From a virus, in the IMG/VR virus record IMGVR_UViG_3300020477_000069, positions 1 through 37,338 of that record: a DNA stretch of 37,338 nucleotides. The stretch is one strand, 5' to 3'. Shown piece after piece: positions 5,673-13,127 of this stretch (positions are counted from its first letter, which is position 1; every line of letters begins with the position of its first letter). A program made the translations under genes and the position numbers. The notes under the pieces are model-generated. The model was not told the DNA's origin. It made no database searches and was given only the letters and a program-made list of their open reading frames with translations.

Positions 5673-6667
5673 ACACGTATCAGGACGAGGCAGGCAATTG
5701 GCACTCTCACGTTCAGGTGCGCCGCCGCACCGAGCCCGAGATGGTGGAGATTATAGATCGTAGTCCTGGGGCTATAGAACTTTATCCTAAAAGTCGATTT
5801 GGGATAGATTCCAGGGGCTATATGCGTTACCTGCAGGATCGGCCCAATCCCTATAATGGGGGTATTGTGGAGGGTGGGAGCTTTAGTCTTTATACCCGGG
5901 TATGGATGGGCGTATGGCCACCTCGCCGGTCGGAACCAGGATATTGTGCGGTGGTTGGCGAACAATGGGATGGGAAGTATAATTCGCGGGATCGGCCGTA
6001 TACACTGCTGGATGAGGGTGTGGGTTTGGAGGTCGGTCCATCTGAGGCATTGTTGCCTGATTTATTCGATGCTGTCTGTTGTCTGAAGGATATCTATAAA
6101 GTTGATTCTATCTATGTCCCCCCAAATGAACCGCAATTCCTTGCTGATTTACAACGGGCCAGGTGGGGTATTTGCTCTTATCCGCCCGAGGATGAGATGA
6201 GTGAGGCGGAATTGCGGAAGGTGCATCCTTTTTTTGTATCCCGTGGTCGGATCGGTCCCCCAATTGAAGCGCCATATGCTGATGATGAGGAGCAGGTTTT
6301 TCGGACTATGCAAGCGCTGCTAAACCGGAATAAGATCCAGGTCAACCAGGGATGTCAGATCTTCCTCGAGGATCGTTATCGCGCACCGTTCCTGGCCTCG
6401 GCCCTGGCAACGAATGCGTTCCAGGCTGTTGATTGGAATGAGCGACTTGCTGACCAGGCGGACTATGATGGGTATCCTATCGAGGAGCCGACTGAGGAGG
6501 AGGAAGAACACCGGGAGGATTGGCTGGTATATCTGCAGGATTTAGTCGAGGCGCATAGTGATTCGACTACCCGGGAGCGGTTGGCCAAAGGTGGGTGGGC
6601 TTCTTTTGTTCAACCCCGAGGTGGATGGCATACTCCTGATCAAGTGGGGTTTTTAGACGAGTTTTAA
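5669..6667 (+). CDS. TerL-nuclease-like protein, function uncertain
   Basis: A 332-aa protein, probably started at TTG 5669 inside the ATTGA overlap with the preceding stop; GGTGGAG lies 14-20 bases upstream. The middle resembles the C-terminal nuclease half of large terminases: GYCAVVGEQWDGKYN then YTLLDEGVGLEVG (strands of an RNase H-like hairpin), KVDSIYVPPNEPQFLADLQR, and VFRTMQALLNRNKIQVNQGC followed by QIFLEDRY. The first metal aspartate expected before the CAVVGE strand is not obvious, and the last third is very acidic (EEPTEEEEEH). The true TerL two genes upstream already has a complete nuclease. This copy may therefore be a degenerate paralogue or a packaging partner. The resemblance is a visual match only. 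It ends the rusA-terL operon. Confidence 0.5.
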   Translation: MNTYQDEAGNWHSHVQVRRRTEPEMVEIIDRSPGAIELYPKSRFGIDSRGYMRYLQDRPNPYNGGIVEGGSFSLYTRVWMGVWPPRRSEPGYCAVVGEQWDGKYNSRDRPYTLLDEGVGLEVGPSEALLPDLFDAVCCLKDIYKVDSIYVPPNEPQFLADLQRARWGICSYPPEDEMSEAELRKVHPFFVSRGRIGPPIEAPYADDEEQVFRTMQALLNRNKIQVNQGCQIFLEDRYRAPFLASALATNAFQAVDWNERLADQADYDGYPIEEPTEEEEEHREDWLVYLQDLVEAHSDSTTRERLAKGGWASFVQPRGGWHTPDQVGFLDEF

Positions 6668-6674
6668 AAATGAG

Positions 6675-6704
6675 TTGACAAATTCAGTATTGGGACATTA
6701 GGCT
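6675..6704 (+). promoter_or_regulatory. Candidate promoter before the small RNA and portal operon
   Basis: A perfect -35 TTGACA (6675-6680) is followed by an 18-bp spacer and a weak -10 TAGGCT (6699-6704). It lies a few bases after the stop of the preceding gene, at the start of a non-coding gap. The -10 is poor, so the call rests mainly on the -35 and on position. Confidence 0.4.
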
Positions 6705-6710
6705 AATAAG

Positions 6711-6828
6711 TAATTCCCAGGGTGTATTTGCGGTAAAAGACGAGACTGGCGGCTCTCCAAAGGAAGGCGGATTTGCGATGATAGCAATACCCGTCTTCAG
6801 TGATCCCCCTTTTCTCGTCTTTTTTTTT
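6711..6828 (+). ncRNA. Candidate structured small RNA or leader ending in a terminator
   Basis: An 11-bp closing stem pairs 6735-6745 (AAAAGACGAGA) with 6813-6823 (TCTCGTCTTTT) and runs into nine T's (6820-6828). Inside it are a hairpin GCTCTCC-AAA-GGAAGGC (6752-6768, one mismatch) and a second TTGC-GATGATA-GCAA (6773-6787). The shape is a three-way junction with a terminator tail. There is no open frame of note. The 5' end is guessed from the promoter-like site at 6675-6704. It could be a free small RNA or a leader controlling the portal operon. I cannot match it to a known RNA family. Confidence 0.4.
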
Positions 6829-6867
6829 CTATGACCTGATCTCCGCCAGGACGGGCTCATAGAATCA

Positions 6868-6906
6868 GCCCCCAAGAGCATGGTTGGCAGGCCGACTCTT
6901 GGGGGC
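6868..6906 (+). promoter_or_regulatory. 11-bp hairpin upstream of the portal gene
   Basis: GCCCCCAAGAG (6868-6878) pairs perfectly with CTCTTGGGGGC (6896-6906) around a 17-base loop. No T-run follows, so it is not a standard terminator. It lies just before GGAGGA (6921-6926), so it may affect transcript stability or translation of the portal gene. Confidence 0.6.
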
Positions 6907-6960
6907 ATCTGATAATGACCGGAGGATTTGTATATCCCCGGCACAAAAGCAAAGTTATGC

Positions 6961-9219
6961 ATGTCTGACTATCCCGTCAATGGCTCTGATGGTCCGACCA
7001 AAGGTACCAAAAGAGCAATTGGCCCCGCCAGGGGCGCATCACAAAAGGCGGATCGAGCCAAAGAGATCAATGAGCTCATCCACCAGGGCGTCTATGAAAT
7101 GGCCGAATGGCGGCGTTTGGCTTTAAAGGCCAGGCGCTATTACCATTCCCGGCAGTGGGATGAGATTGATCGAGATGCTCCCCGTAGACGGCTTAGGATT
7201 ACCGCTAATATAATCCGTCGAGATATTGATAATATGCTGGGCCGGATCCAGGATTCGGATCCGATTATGGAAGCCCAGGGCCGAGGTGGTGAAGACTTCG
7301 AGCTGGCTGATACTTGGCGAGACTTGCTATCCTGGTCGGAGGATTGGACTGGGGAAGAGTATGATTCGGTCAATGAAGTTCGCATGGATGTTATTGCCGA
7401 TGATCTACAGGTCGGCGAGGGCATTGAAAAGGTTGGCTGGGATCAGAGTGAAGAGCAAGGTCAAGGCATGGTGGTCTCTGAATGGATCGATCCCATGTTT
7501 ATTACCTGGGATCCACAATCCCGCTCTCGCCAACGGCGCAATGCTCGGTGGATTTGTGAGTTCAAACCCATCCCGATTGAAGAGCTCGAGGAAGAGTTTC
7601 CTGCACTAAAGGGATCAATCAAGGCTGATGTTCCATCATTTTTGACAGATGTGTATGAGGAAGCTCGTTTCGAGGAATATCGCACGTTAAATCGTGCGGA
7701 TATCGAGGTGGAAGGGGCTCCAACTGACGAGGATAAAGCCTACAGAAAAGAATTCTGGGAAAAGCGGGTCAAATACGAGACGGCTTACTTCGATAAAGAT
7801 GGCCGTCCGATGTCTCGTAGGATTGAGGGGGAGTATATTGAGTTCACTGCGGCCCATTATAAGAAACTTTCAAAGAGGGCCAAAGAGGATATTACTGAAA
7901 GACGGATAAAGACCTATGAGTTGTGGGTCACTGTAGTCATTAATGATTTTATTGCAAGTGAAAAGTTATCAACTTTTGATAAAACTGAGGGTGGTCATGG
8001 GCAATACCCTTATGCCTTTTATTCTGGCACTCGAGATCATTCACAATCCCACCATCATGGTGAGATAGAGCCCCTCCTGGGGATTCAAGACGTTACCAAT
8101 CACAGCACATCCCGGTGGCTCGAAGCTCTCTTTATAGCTAATGCTCAGTTCCTCAAGGTTTATCGGGGATCTATGCCAAAGTCTGAAGAGGGCAAACTGG
8201 ATCAGATCGGCAATCGGCCAATCCAGAAGGTTTTTCTTTATCCGGGTCAGGCTCCTCCTGAATTTGTATCAGCTAATCCCACATCGGCACAGCTATATCA
8301 AAGTGGTTCCCAGTTCCTGATGGATTTGAAAGACAAAATGTCAGGGATATCAGATGTCAATCGTGCTGCTCCAAGGTATGATATGTCTGGTCGGGCGGTT
8401 CGGGCATTACAGGCGGATGCGGATGTAATCTCAATCCCTTTGCGAAAGGGAATTGAGAGCGGTATGAGGCAGGCTACCTGGCTAAGGATGGCAATTATGC
8501 AGCAATTGATGCGGGGAAATCGCAAGCTGCGAATAACACCAAAGGCTGGGGCCGATCCATATAGTCTTTATGTGGGTGAGTCCGATGCAGGGATACAGGC
8601 GCAGTATCAATTGCAACCTGAATTGAAATCTCAGGTAGTCGAAGGCAAGCCTATGACGCAGGAGACTGGCGAATTATTGGATGGTGCCGGGAATCCTACT
8701 AAGCGATTGCTGATTAATGACGAGAATGCGCGGAAGTTTGATTTGAAATTGAAGCTTGATTCAGGGAAAGAGCGATCCAGGGAAGAGCGCGAATCTTTGG
8801 TTCGTTCGATTATGGAATATTTGGGACCAGGCGCTGGTCCTGGGGTCCTCAAATGGGCTGCAAGTCTCTTGGAAGTTCCCAATATGGATAAGCTTTCTGA
8901 AGCCTTGGATGAAGCTGATCAGCAGGCTCAAATAGTAGGTATGGTAGATGAAATTCAAAATAAGGCGGGAATGGGGATACAGGACATAGGCGCCATGATA
9001 GAGCAATTGGCGACTGCAGGGTTGAGTTTGCAGGATGTAATGGGTCTTATACAAGGAATGGCCGGTGGTGCTCCGCCCGGAGGACCAGCAGGACCTCCTG
9101 TAGCGCCTCCAGAAGGCCCTGCTGGTCCTCCGGGCCCTGGTGGTCCTCCTATGCCTCCCCCGGGCCCTGGTGGCCCTCCTGGTCCGCCTCAGCCCCCACC
9201 TGATGGGAGGCCTGTATAA
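6961..9219 (+). CDS. Portal protein (P22-like family) with collagen-like C-terminal tail
   Basis: The start is taken at ATG 6961 (752 aa). TTG 6928 in the same frame lies only one or two bases after GGAGGA, too close to use it, while 6961 itself has a weak site. The exact start is therefore uncertain. The N-terminal half has the P22-type portal pattern: RYYHSRQWD (59-67), LRITANIIRRDIDNMLGRIQ (78-97) and a GEGIEKVGWD strand. The middle is charged and helical, and MSGISDVNRAAPRYDMSGRA is typical of the portal stem region. About 50 C-terminal residues (from roughly 701) are GGPAGPP/GPGGPP repeats that look like collagen or a polyproline helix, not a usual portal ending. The dodecamer forms the DNA channel and binds TerL. 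The stop overlaps the next start (TAATG). Confidence 0.85.
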   Translation: MSDYPVNGSDGPTKGTKRAIGPARGASQKADRAKEINELIHQGVYEMAEWRRLALKARRYYHSRQWDEIDRDAPRRRLRITANIIRRDIDNMLGRIQDSDPIMEAQGRGGEDFELADTWRDLLSWSEDWTGEEYDSVNEVRMDVIADDLQVGEGIEKVGWDQSEEQGQGMVVSEWIDPMFITWDPQSRSRQRRNARWICEFKPIPIEELEEEFPALKGSIKADVPSFLTDVYEEARFEEYRTLNRADIEVEGAPTDEDKAYRKEFWEKRVKYETAYFDKDGRPMSRRIEGEYIEFTAAHYKKLSKRAKEDITERRIKTYELWVTVVINDFIASEKLSTFDKTEGGHGQYPYAFYSGTRDHSQSHHHGEIEPLLGIQDVTNHSTSRWLEALFIANAQFLKVYRGSMPKSEEGKLDQIGNRPIQKVFLYPGQAPPEFVSANPTSAQLYQSGSQFLMDLKDKMSGISDVNRAAPRYDMSGRAVRALQADADVISIPLRKGIESGMRQATWLRMAIMQQLMRGNRKLRITPKAGADPYSLYVGESDAGIQAQYQLQPELKSQVVEGKPMTQETGELLDGAGNPTKRLLINDENARKFDLKLKLDSGKERSREERESLVRSIMEYLGPGAGPGVLKWAASLLEVPNMDKLSEALDEADQQAQIVGMVDEIQNKAGMGIQDIGAMIEQLATAGLSLQDVMGLIQGMAGGAPPGGPAGPPVAPPEGPAGPPGPGGPPMPPPGPGGPPGPPQPPPDGRPV

Positions 9220-9905
9220 TGGTTTACATCATTGGTGAATCGGCGGCGGCTGGAAGTGTGAATACTTCTCAGCATGTGCCTTTGTTGGATGCGAATCTGG
9301 ATGATGGCACCTGGGAAGAGGATCCTGAAATTTCGGATGAATTTGAACCATGTCTTTGGGTGATAATGCAGCAGAATGATATTACGATGGATCCCACTTT
9401 ATCGGCGGAGGAAAGCCTGCGATCTTCCAACATTGGAATACTTTCGGCTTCCTTTGGCAAGTGGACTATTTACGTAAACTGGCAAATCAAGTGGGCGCAA
9501 ACAATACCGCCCCATCATATGGGTGTTGAATTCGATGGAGAGTTGAAGGGGGTTATTTCTCCCTATCTCACTATGCGAACTTGTTGGAAGTGTCGCCGGG
9601 GAAATCCTTTGAATTCGGATGGCGTGTATAATGATGCTGGCTATTGGATTTATCCTCCAAAGGGGTTTTTGGCTAAATATCCTTATATGCCAAGAAAGTG
9701 GCCTGCTGTTTACCCGGCTCATCCCTGCCCGGTTTGTGGGGAATTTGATTGGTTTGCTCGGACGATAGAGCGTGAAGCTCTTCAGCGGGATGCAGCAGAG
9801 GAAACGGCTCGTTTAACGGAAATAGATAAATTGGCACAAGATATGCGGATTAAACATAATCCCACAGGCAGCGAGGGTATGAGTGTTGCCAAAACAAATG
9901 TGTAG
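9219..9905 (+). CDS. Zinc-ribbon protein of the portal operon, function unknown
   Basis: A 228-aa protein starting in TAATG overlap with the portal stop. It has two CxxC pairs: C122/C125 (RTCWKCRRG) and C170/C173 (HPCPVCGEF), separated by an aromatic/proline-rich loop. Together they should form one zinc ribbon. The N-terminal 40 residues are acidic, and the C-terminal 45 form a charged helix. No catalytic residues are visible. The position between portal and scaffold suggests a head-morphogenesis or DNA-binding accessory role; this is inference. I do not recognise the full family. Confidence 0.7.
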   Translation: MVYIIGESAAAGSVNTSQHVPLLDANLDDGTWEEDPEISDEFEPCLWVIMQQNDITMDPTLSAEESLRSSNIGILSASFGKWTIYVNWQIKWAQTIPPHHMGVEFDGELKGVISPYLTMRTCWKCRRGNPLNSDGVYNDAGYWIYPPKGFLAKYPYMPRKWPAVYPAHPCPVCGEFDWFARTIEREALQRDAAEETARLTEIDKLAQDMRIKHNPTGSEGMSVAKTNV

Positions 9906-9914
9906 GAGATTTAC

Positions 9915-10334
9915 ATGAATCTGGCACGTAAGTATCTCACTCAGCACAATCCCACCTCAGATAGTGGGCCTATTCAAATCCATGCTATGGATGATCCGGG
10001 ACCGGAAGGTGTTAGGCATCTTTATAAGATTTTTTTTAGTGGGCCACATGGAATGCAGGTGCGAACGGATCTGGCTTTTCAAAAGGGTGCTGTTGTTGGG
10101 GCTGGCCAGAATGGTATAACTATCGAAACATTACTGGCTATTTGTCTTGATAGATTGCGGGATTTCCAGGATGGTAGTAAGGCTTGTGATTTTTATGAGA
10201 TAGCTCTGCATCATACTGAAGCAGCTTTGCAGGCATTGCATGAAAAGACGAGGAAGGGGGAGGTGGAGGAAGAGCCTTCACAAAGAGAAGTAGAATTTAA
10301 TGATTTTGCAAAGCATCAGGATCATATGTCCTGA
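9915..10334 (+). CDS. Acb2/Tad1-hairpin-like protein (candidate anti-CBASS cyclic-nucleotide sponge)
   Basis: A 139-aa protein from ATG 9915, with GGAGA 6-7 bases upstream. Residues 55-115 form a helical hairpin that matches the pattern I recall for the Acb2/Tad1 hairpin family. FQKGAV (55-60) corresponds to FQ.GP[VI], and GQNGITIETLLAICLDRL (64-81) to GVNG[VI]T.E.LLAI..DRL. FQDGSKACDF then corresponds to FQ.G..ACR.N, followed by an AL..E.AL..L...T helix. Acb2 proteins form compact hexamers that bind cyclic di- and trinucleotides and so block CBASS. The usual C-terminal RGVEGT is replaced here by KGEVEEE plus an acidic tail, and there is a 50-residue N-terminal extension. Its place in the portal operon means late expression unless it is also made earlier. 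Binding activity is unproven. Confidence 0.65.
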   Translation: MNLARKYLTQHNPTSDSGPIQIHAMDDPGPEGVRHLYKIFFSGPHGMQVRTDLAFQKGAVVGAGQNGITIETLLAICLDRLRDFQDGSKACDFYEIALHHTEAALQALHEKTRKGEVEEEPSQREVEFNDFAKHQDHMS

Positions 10335-10359
10335 TACTTAAATAAGAGTAGTAAAACTC

Positions 10360-10402
10360 AGGCGAGGTGGCGGACTCAATAGGATGCTGTCTCGCCTTTT
10401 TT
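10360..10402 (+). terminator. Intrinsic terminator ending the portal operon
   Basis: AGGCGAG (10360-10366) pairs with CTCGCCT (10391-10397) and runs into six T's (10397-10402). The loop is 24 bases and may fold further. It lies 26 bases after the stop of the Acb2-like gene and separates the portal operon from scaffold and coat. Confidence 0.7.
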
Positions 10403-10564
10403 GTGCTCTCTGCGTCAGCGCCAGTCGTAGAGGGTTTCATCCAGAAGACCAACACCTGGATGTTGTACATGCGTCGAGTAGACCAACGAGGATGATAGGG
10501 CCTGCCGCTCGAGTCTGAGACCAACATAAGGCAGCAGACAGGCGCGTCGAGAAAGGAGGCCACT
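10403..10564 (+). other. Non-coding leader before scaffold/coat with short repeats
   Basis: No gene is seen. GACCAAC occurs three times (10447-10453, 10481-10487, 10519-10525) and GCGTCGAG twice (10471-10478, 10544-10551). CAACA/TGTTG and CTGCC/GGCAG can form hairpins. AAAGGAGG (10552-10559) is a near-perfect ribosome binding site for ATG 10565. No convincing σ70 promoter is visible, yet scaffold and coat genes must be strongly expressed. The repeats may be promoter or RNA-structure elements. Confidence 0.45.
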
Positions 10565-11566
10565 ATGGTGTGGTTAGATGATAGGATGTTCCAGTATGCT
10601 CCCGATGAAGGGAGTGGCGGAGTCTCGTTTGCGGACAATTCCGATGGGACGTTTACCATCGACGGCGAGGAGTACAGCATTGATGAATTGAAGGATGCTC
10701 GTAATAATGCGGACTGGAAACGGTCTAATACGGCATCTGCCAAGGAGGTTAGTGCTGAAAAAGGTGCTCTTGCTGCTGAGCGTGCAGCTTTAGCGCGGGA
10801 ACGTCAAGCATTTGCCATGGAAAGAGAGGAGAAGGTGAACAGTAACCGTGAACCTCAAGCTCCGGCTCCGCCACCGGATCCGGGATTGCAGCTTGATATG
10901 TCGGATGTCCCGAATGTATTGGATGATCCAGAAGGTTATACCCGGGTAATGGGTCAAAAGATACAAGAGGCGGCGACAGGTGCGTATCAAAAGGGCATTG
11001 CTGATACGCAGAGGATTGCGGATGCTGCTAAGCGGGATGCTGTTAATACGGCAACTGCTGCCGTCAACTCTCAAGTAAGTAAGAGTGAGGGCCGACAGGC
11101 GGCTTTCAAGCAGAATGAGGTCATGCTCGATACTTATTTTGCCGCACATCCAGAGATCTCTCAGGGTGAACGCGCTCGGATTACTAAACACATGGACAAT
11201 ACTTTGCGGGATCCTGCCTATGGTCAGCAGGACGGTAGCGGGGTGTTCATTTTCAATCGTGAGGCAGTGGAATTGGCCAACCGTGCTATTCGGCATGATG
11301 CCTTGATTGAGGCTGCTCGGAATGAGGGCTATCAATCTGGCTTGACGCAGAGTGGTAAGGGCTTTGAGGCCAGTAAATTCCAGGCAAGGCCGGGAGTAAA
11401 GACTCCGGGTAAGAATGCAACTGCCCAGGAAATCTATGAATTTGGCAAAAGTCTACCTGAAAACTCTCAGGCGGCTTACCAATACTTTGAAAGCTTGTCA
11501 CCGGAACAGGTAGATCAATACCTGGAGGCCGATGCAGGTGCAGTCATGGCAGAGGTAGGCGCTTAA
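10565..11566 (+). CDS. Scaffolding protein (head assembly)
   Basis: A 333-aa protein with the best ribosome binding site in the window (AAAGGAGG, 5 bases before ATG). After an acidic N-terminus with a short DGEEYSIDELKDARNNADW element (33-51), residues 58-90 form an Ala/Glu/Arg coiled coil. A Pro-rich hinge (97-106) follows, then long helices rich in Ala, Gln and Lys. Composition, length and position directly before the coat gene fit a phage capsid scaffold. There is no protease motif, so it is probably expelled or processed by another factor. Individual residues of the scaffold family are poorly conserved, so the assignment leans on context. Confidence 0.78.
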   Translation: MVWLDDRMFQYAPDEGSGGVSFADNSDGTFTIDGEEYSIDELKDARNNADWKRSNTASAKEVSAEKGALAAERAALARERQAFAMEREEKVNSNREPQAPAPPPDPGLQLDMSDVPNVLDDPEGYTRVMGQKIQEAATGAYQKGIADTQRIADAAKRDAVNTATAAVNSQVSKSEGRQAAFKQNEVMLDTYFAAHPEISQGERARITKHMDNTLRDPAYGQQDGSGVFIFNREAVELANRAIRHDALIEAARNEGYQSGLTQSGKGFEASKFQARPGVKTPGKNATAQEIYEFGKSLPENSQAAYQYFESLSPEQVDQYLEADAGAVMAEVGA

Positions 11567-11600
11567 GAGGATTTAGGTCCACGCCAGGAAAGGCTAAACG

Positions 11601-12716
11601 ATGGCTTTCGTAACCGGTACAGCAACCGGTAATAATCTGACCCGCATTGCGTGGTCCTCGAAGCTGCATCGTGAGACCCAGAATCGTTTCTTTTTTGAGC
11701 AACGAGGTATGGTAGCTCCCGATGTGGGCGATGAACCAACATTTGAACGGCGCGGAGGTGCTCCGATTCGTTCACAGGAAGCTCTCAATGGAAAGAGGGC
11801 ACAAGAGGTGCGCGTAGGCCTCAGACTCCAGCTGACTACGAACCGTAGTATAAGCGGCTCGACTCGTACGTTGGATGCTCAGACTTACGGTACCGCCAGT
11901 ATGATAGACAACGAAGAAACGATGGCCTTGTCGGATTTTACGGCATGGGTAGAGCAGATGAAACATGCAACATCGTTTGATGTTCCTGAGATCCAGGATC
12001 TCCGCACCGAATTCAAGATGACTGTCCAGGCAGCGGATGCGCTGACTGATTGGATGGCCGCTGAGAAAGAGGAAGCGGTATTGGATGCTATTTATAATCA
12101 GCATTCGGCTCACGTTGTAGCGGGTATCTCCAGTGTGAGTGCGGCTAATCCGCCTTCAAATAATCAACAGTATGCTAATGCCGTAGCAGATTCTGCTACT
12201 TTGGCTACTGCTGATAGGTTGGACTCGGCTGAGTTGCGGCGTATGTTCGCTTGGTTTGATATAAATAATATCAATCCAATTTCTTACAAGGGCCAGGATT
12301 GTGCAGTGCTCTTGTGCCATACGCATAATTATAATGACTTGAATGCAGATACGACTTTTCGTTCGGCATTCGAGCAGGCGTGGGATCGCGGCACGGGCAA
12401 TCCACTATTTGATATGGCGGATTGTAAATTTATGAATATTTATATTCATAAGTATAACCGGATCCGTAACGCTGCAAGCGGTGCAAATGCTGCTAATGTC
12501 AGGCGTTGTGTCCTTCTGGGTGCCGATGCTATTGCAGAGGGTGTGACTGCACGCCCCCGATTGGTACGTAGGAAGGAAGACAAATACGAGGACATCTTTG
12601 GTCTGGCCATTAAGGCGATCAATGGATGGGCTCGTGCTGACTTTGCTCCTGTATCTGGCACGACTCTTAATCAGGGTTTGGCCATTTGGGACATTTACAC
12701 CAATTCGTCGATATAG
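11601..12716 (+). CDS. Major capsid (coat) protein, N4-gp56/DUF4043-like
   Basis: A 371-aa protein from ATG 11601, with AGGAAAGG upstream. The N-terminus IAWSSKLHRETQNRFFFEQR, the APIRSQEALNGKRAQEVRVG segment, a bulged loop (TLDAQTYG) and a C-terminal KAINGWARADFAP resemble the DUF4043/N4-gp56 coat family with an HK97-type fold. It follows the scaffold by 34 bp and precedes a strong terminator, which fits the most abundant virion protein. No N-terminal delta-domain cleavage site is evident. It is slightly shorter than N4 gp56 (about 400 aa). Confidence 0.85.
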   Translation: MAFVTGTATGNNLTRIAWSSKLHRETQNRFFFEQRGMVAPDVGDEPTFERRGGAPIRSQEALNGKRAQEVRVGLRLQLTTNRSISGSTRTLDAQTYGTASMIDNEETMALSDFTAWVEQMKHATSFDVPEIQDLRTEFKMTVQAADALTDWMAAEKEEAVLDAIYNQHSAHVVAGISSVSAANPPSNNQQYANAVADSATLATADRLDSAELRRMFAWFDINNINPISYKGQDCAVLLCHTHNYNDLNADTTFRSAFEQAWDRGTGNPLFDMADCKFMNIYIHKYNRIRNAASGANAANVRRCVLLGADAIAEGVTARPRLVRRKEDKYEDIFGLAIKAINGWARADFAPVSGTTLNQGLAIWDIYTNSSI

Positions 12717-12724
12717 TCTGAGAT

Positions 12725-12760
12725 GCAAGGGGGGGGGATTGTCCTCTCCCTTGCTTTATT
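12725..12760 (+). terminator. Strong intrinsic terminator just after the coat gene
   Basis: GCAAGGGGGGGGG (12725-12737) pairs with 12742-12754 (TCCTCTCCCTTGC) around the tetraloop ATTG. This gives 13 continuous pairs, including three G-U pairs, followed by TTTATT (12755-12760). It begins 9 bases after the coat stop. Downstream genes have no clear promoter of their own, so read-through at this hairpin probably sets a high coat-to-tail ratio. Confidence 0.75.
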
Positions 12761-12773
12761 AAGGAAGGTGATT

Positions 12774-13127
12774 TTGAAAGCAGAATATCCTGTAGAGTAT
12801 ATTTTGAATCCCGGGGATCCGGGTTGGGGGGAAGTAGTTCGTTTGGATTTGGGTCCTAATGGGCAGTGGGACTTTGCGCCTAATCCAGACTATGATGGTA
12901 GGCGGATTGTTATGTGCCAGAGCAGGCAGCAGGTAGAAGCTATATTGAGTCGCAATCCATGGGGAGAAGTGGTTTGGGTAGAGCCTACGGATGTGGTAAG
13001 CTTACAACAAAAGGCTAATATCAGGCAAATAATAAGTGAGGTCTTAATAGAGCATGGATTGTTGAGTGGTGGTGTTGAGACGAAAGTAGTGCCACGAAAA
13101 AAACCAGGACCAAAGCCTAAAAAATGA
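12774..13127 (+). CDS. Hypothetical protein between coat and adaptor
   Basis: The start is TTG 12774, with AAGGAAGGTG ending 3 bases before it. The in-frame ATG at 12723 lies inside the terminator hairpin and would give a poly-Gly start, so it is rejected. The 117-aa product opens KAEYPVEYILNPGDPGWGEV, looks β-rich to residue 72, then has a helix (QQKANIRQIISEVLIEHG) and a basic tail PRKKPGPKPKK that resembles an AT-hook-like DNA-binding end. It overlaps the next gene by 4 bp (ATGA). In this position phages often carry head decoration or head-closure proteins. The function is not established. Confidence 0.7.
   Translation: MKAEYPVEYILNPGDPGWGEVVRLDLGPNGQWDFAPNPDYDGRRIVMCQSRQQVEAILSRNPWGEVVWVEPTDVVSLQQKANIRQIISEVLIEHGLLSGGVETKVVPRKKPGPKPKK

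Noticed and set aside
6928-6960. TTG 6928 as start of the portal gene
   Set aside because: It is one or two bases from GGAGGA, too close for initiation; ATG 6961 is preferred although its own site is weak.
6668-6960. A small protein gene in the gap before the portal
   Set aside because: Only short frames with shadow-like composition; the hairpin and T-run signals argue for a non-coding region.
10403-10564. A tRNA or known riboswitch
   Set aside because: No cloverleaf or known riboswitch core could be built from this gap.
12723-12773. ATG 12723 as start of the gene after coat
   Set aside because: It lies within the terminator hairpin and gives a poly-Gly N-terminus; TTG 12774 has a proper ribosome binding site.
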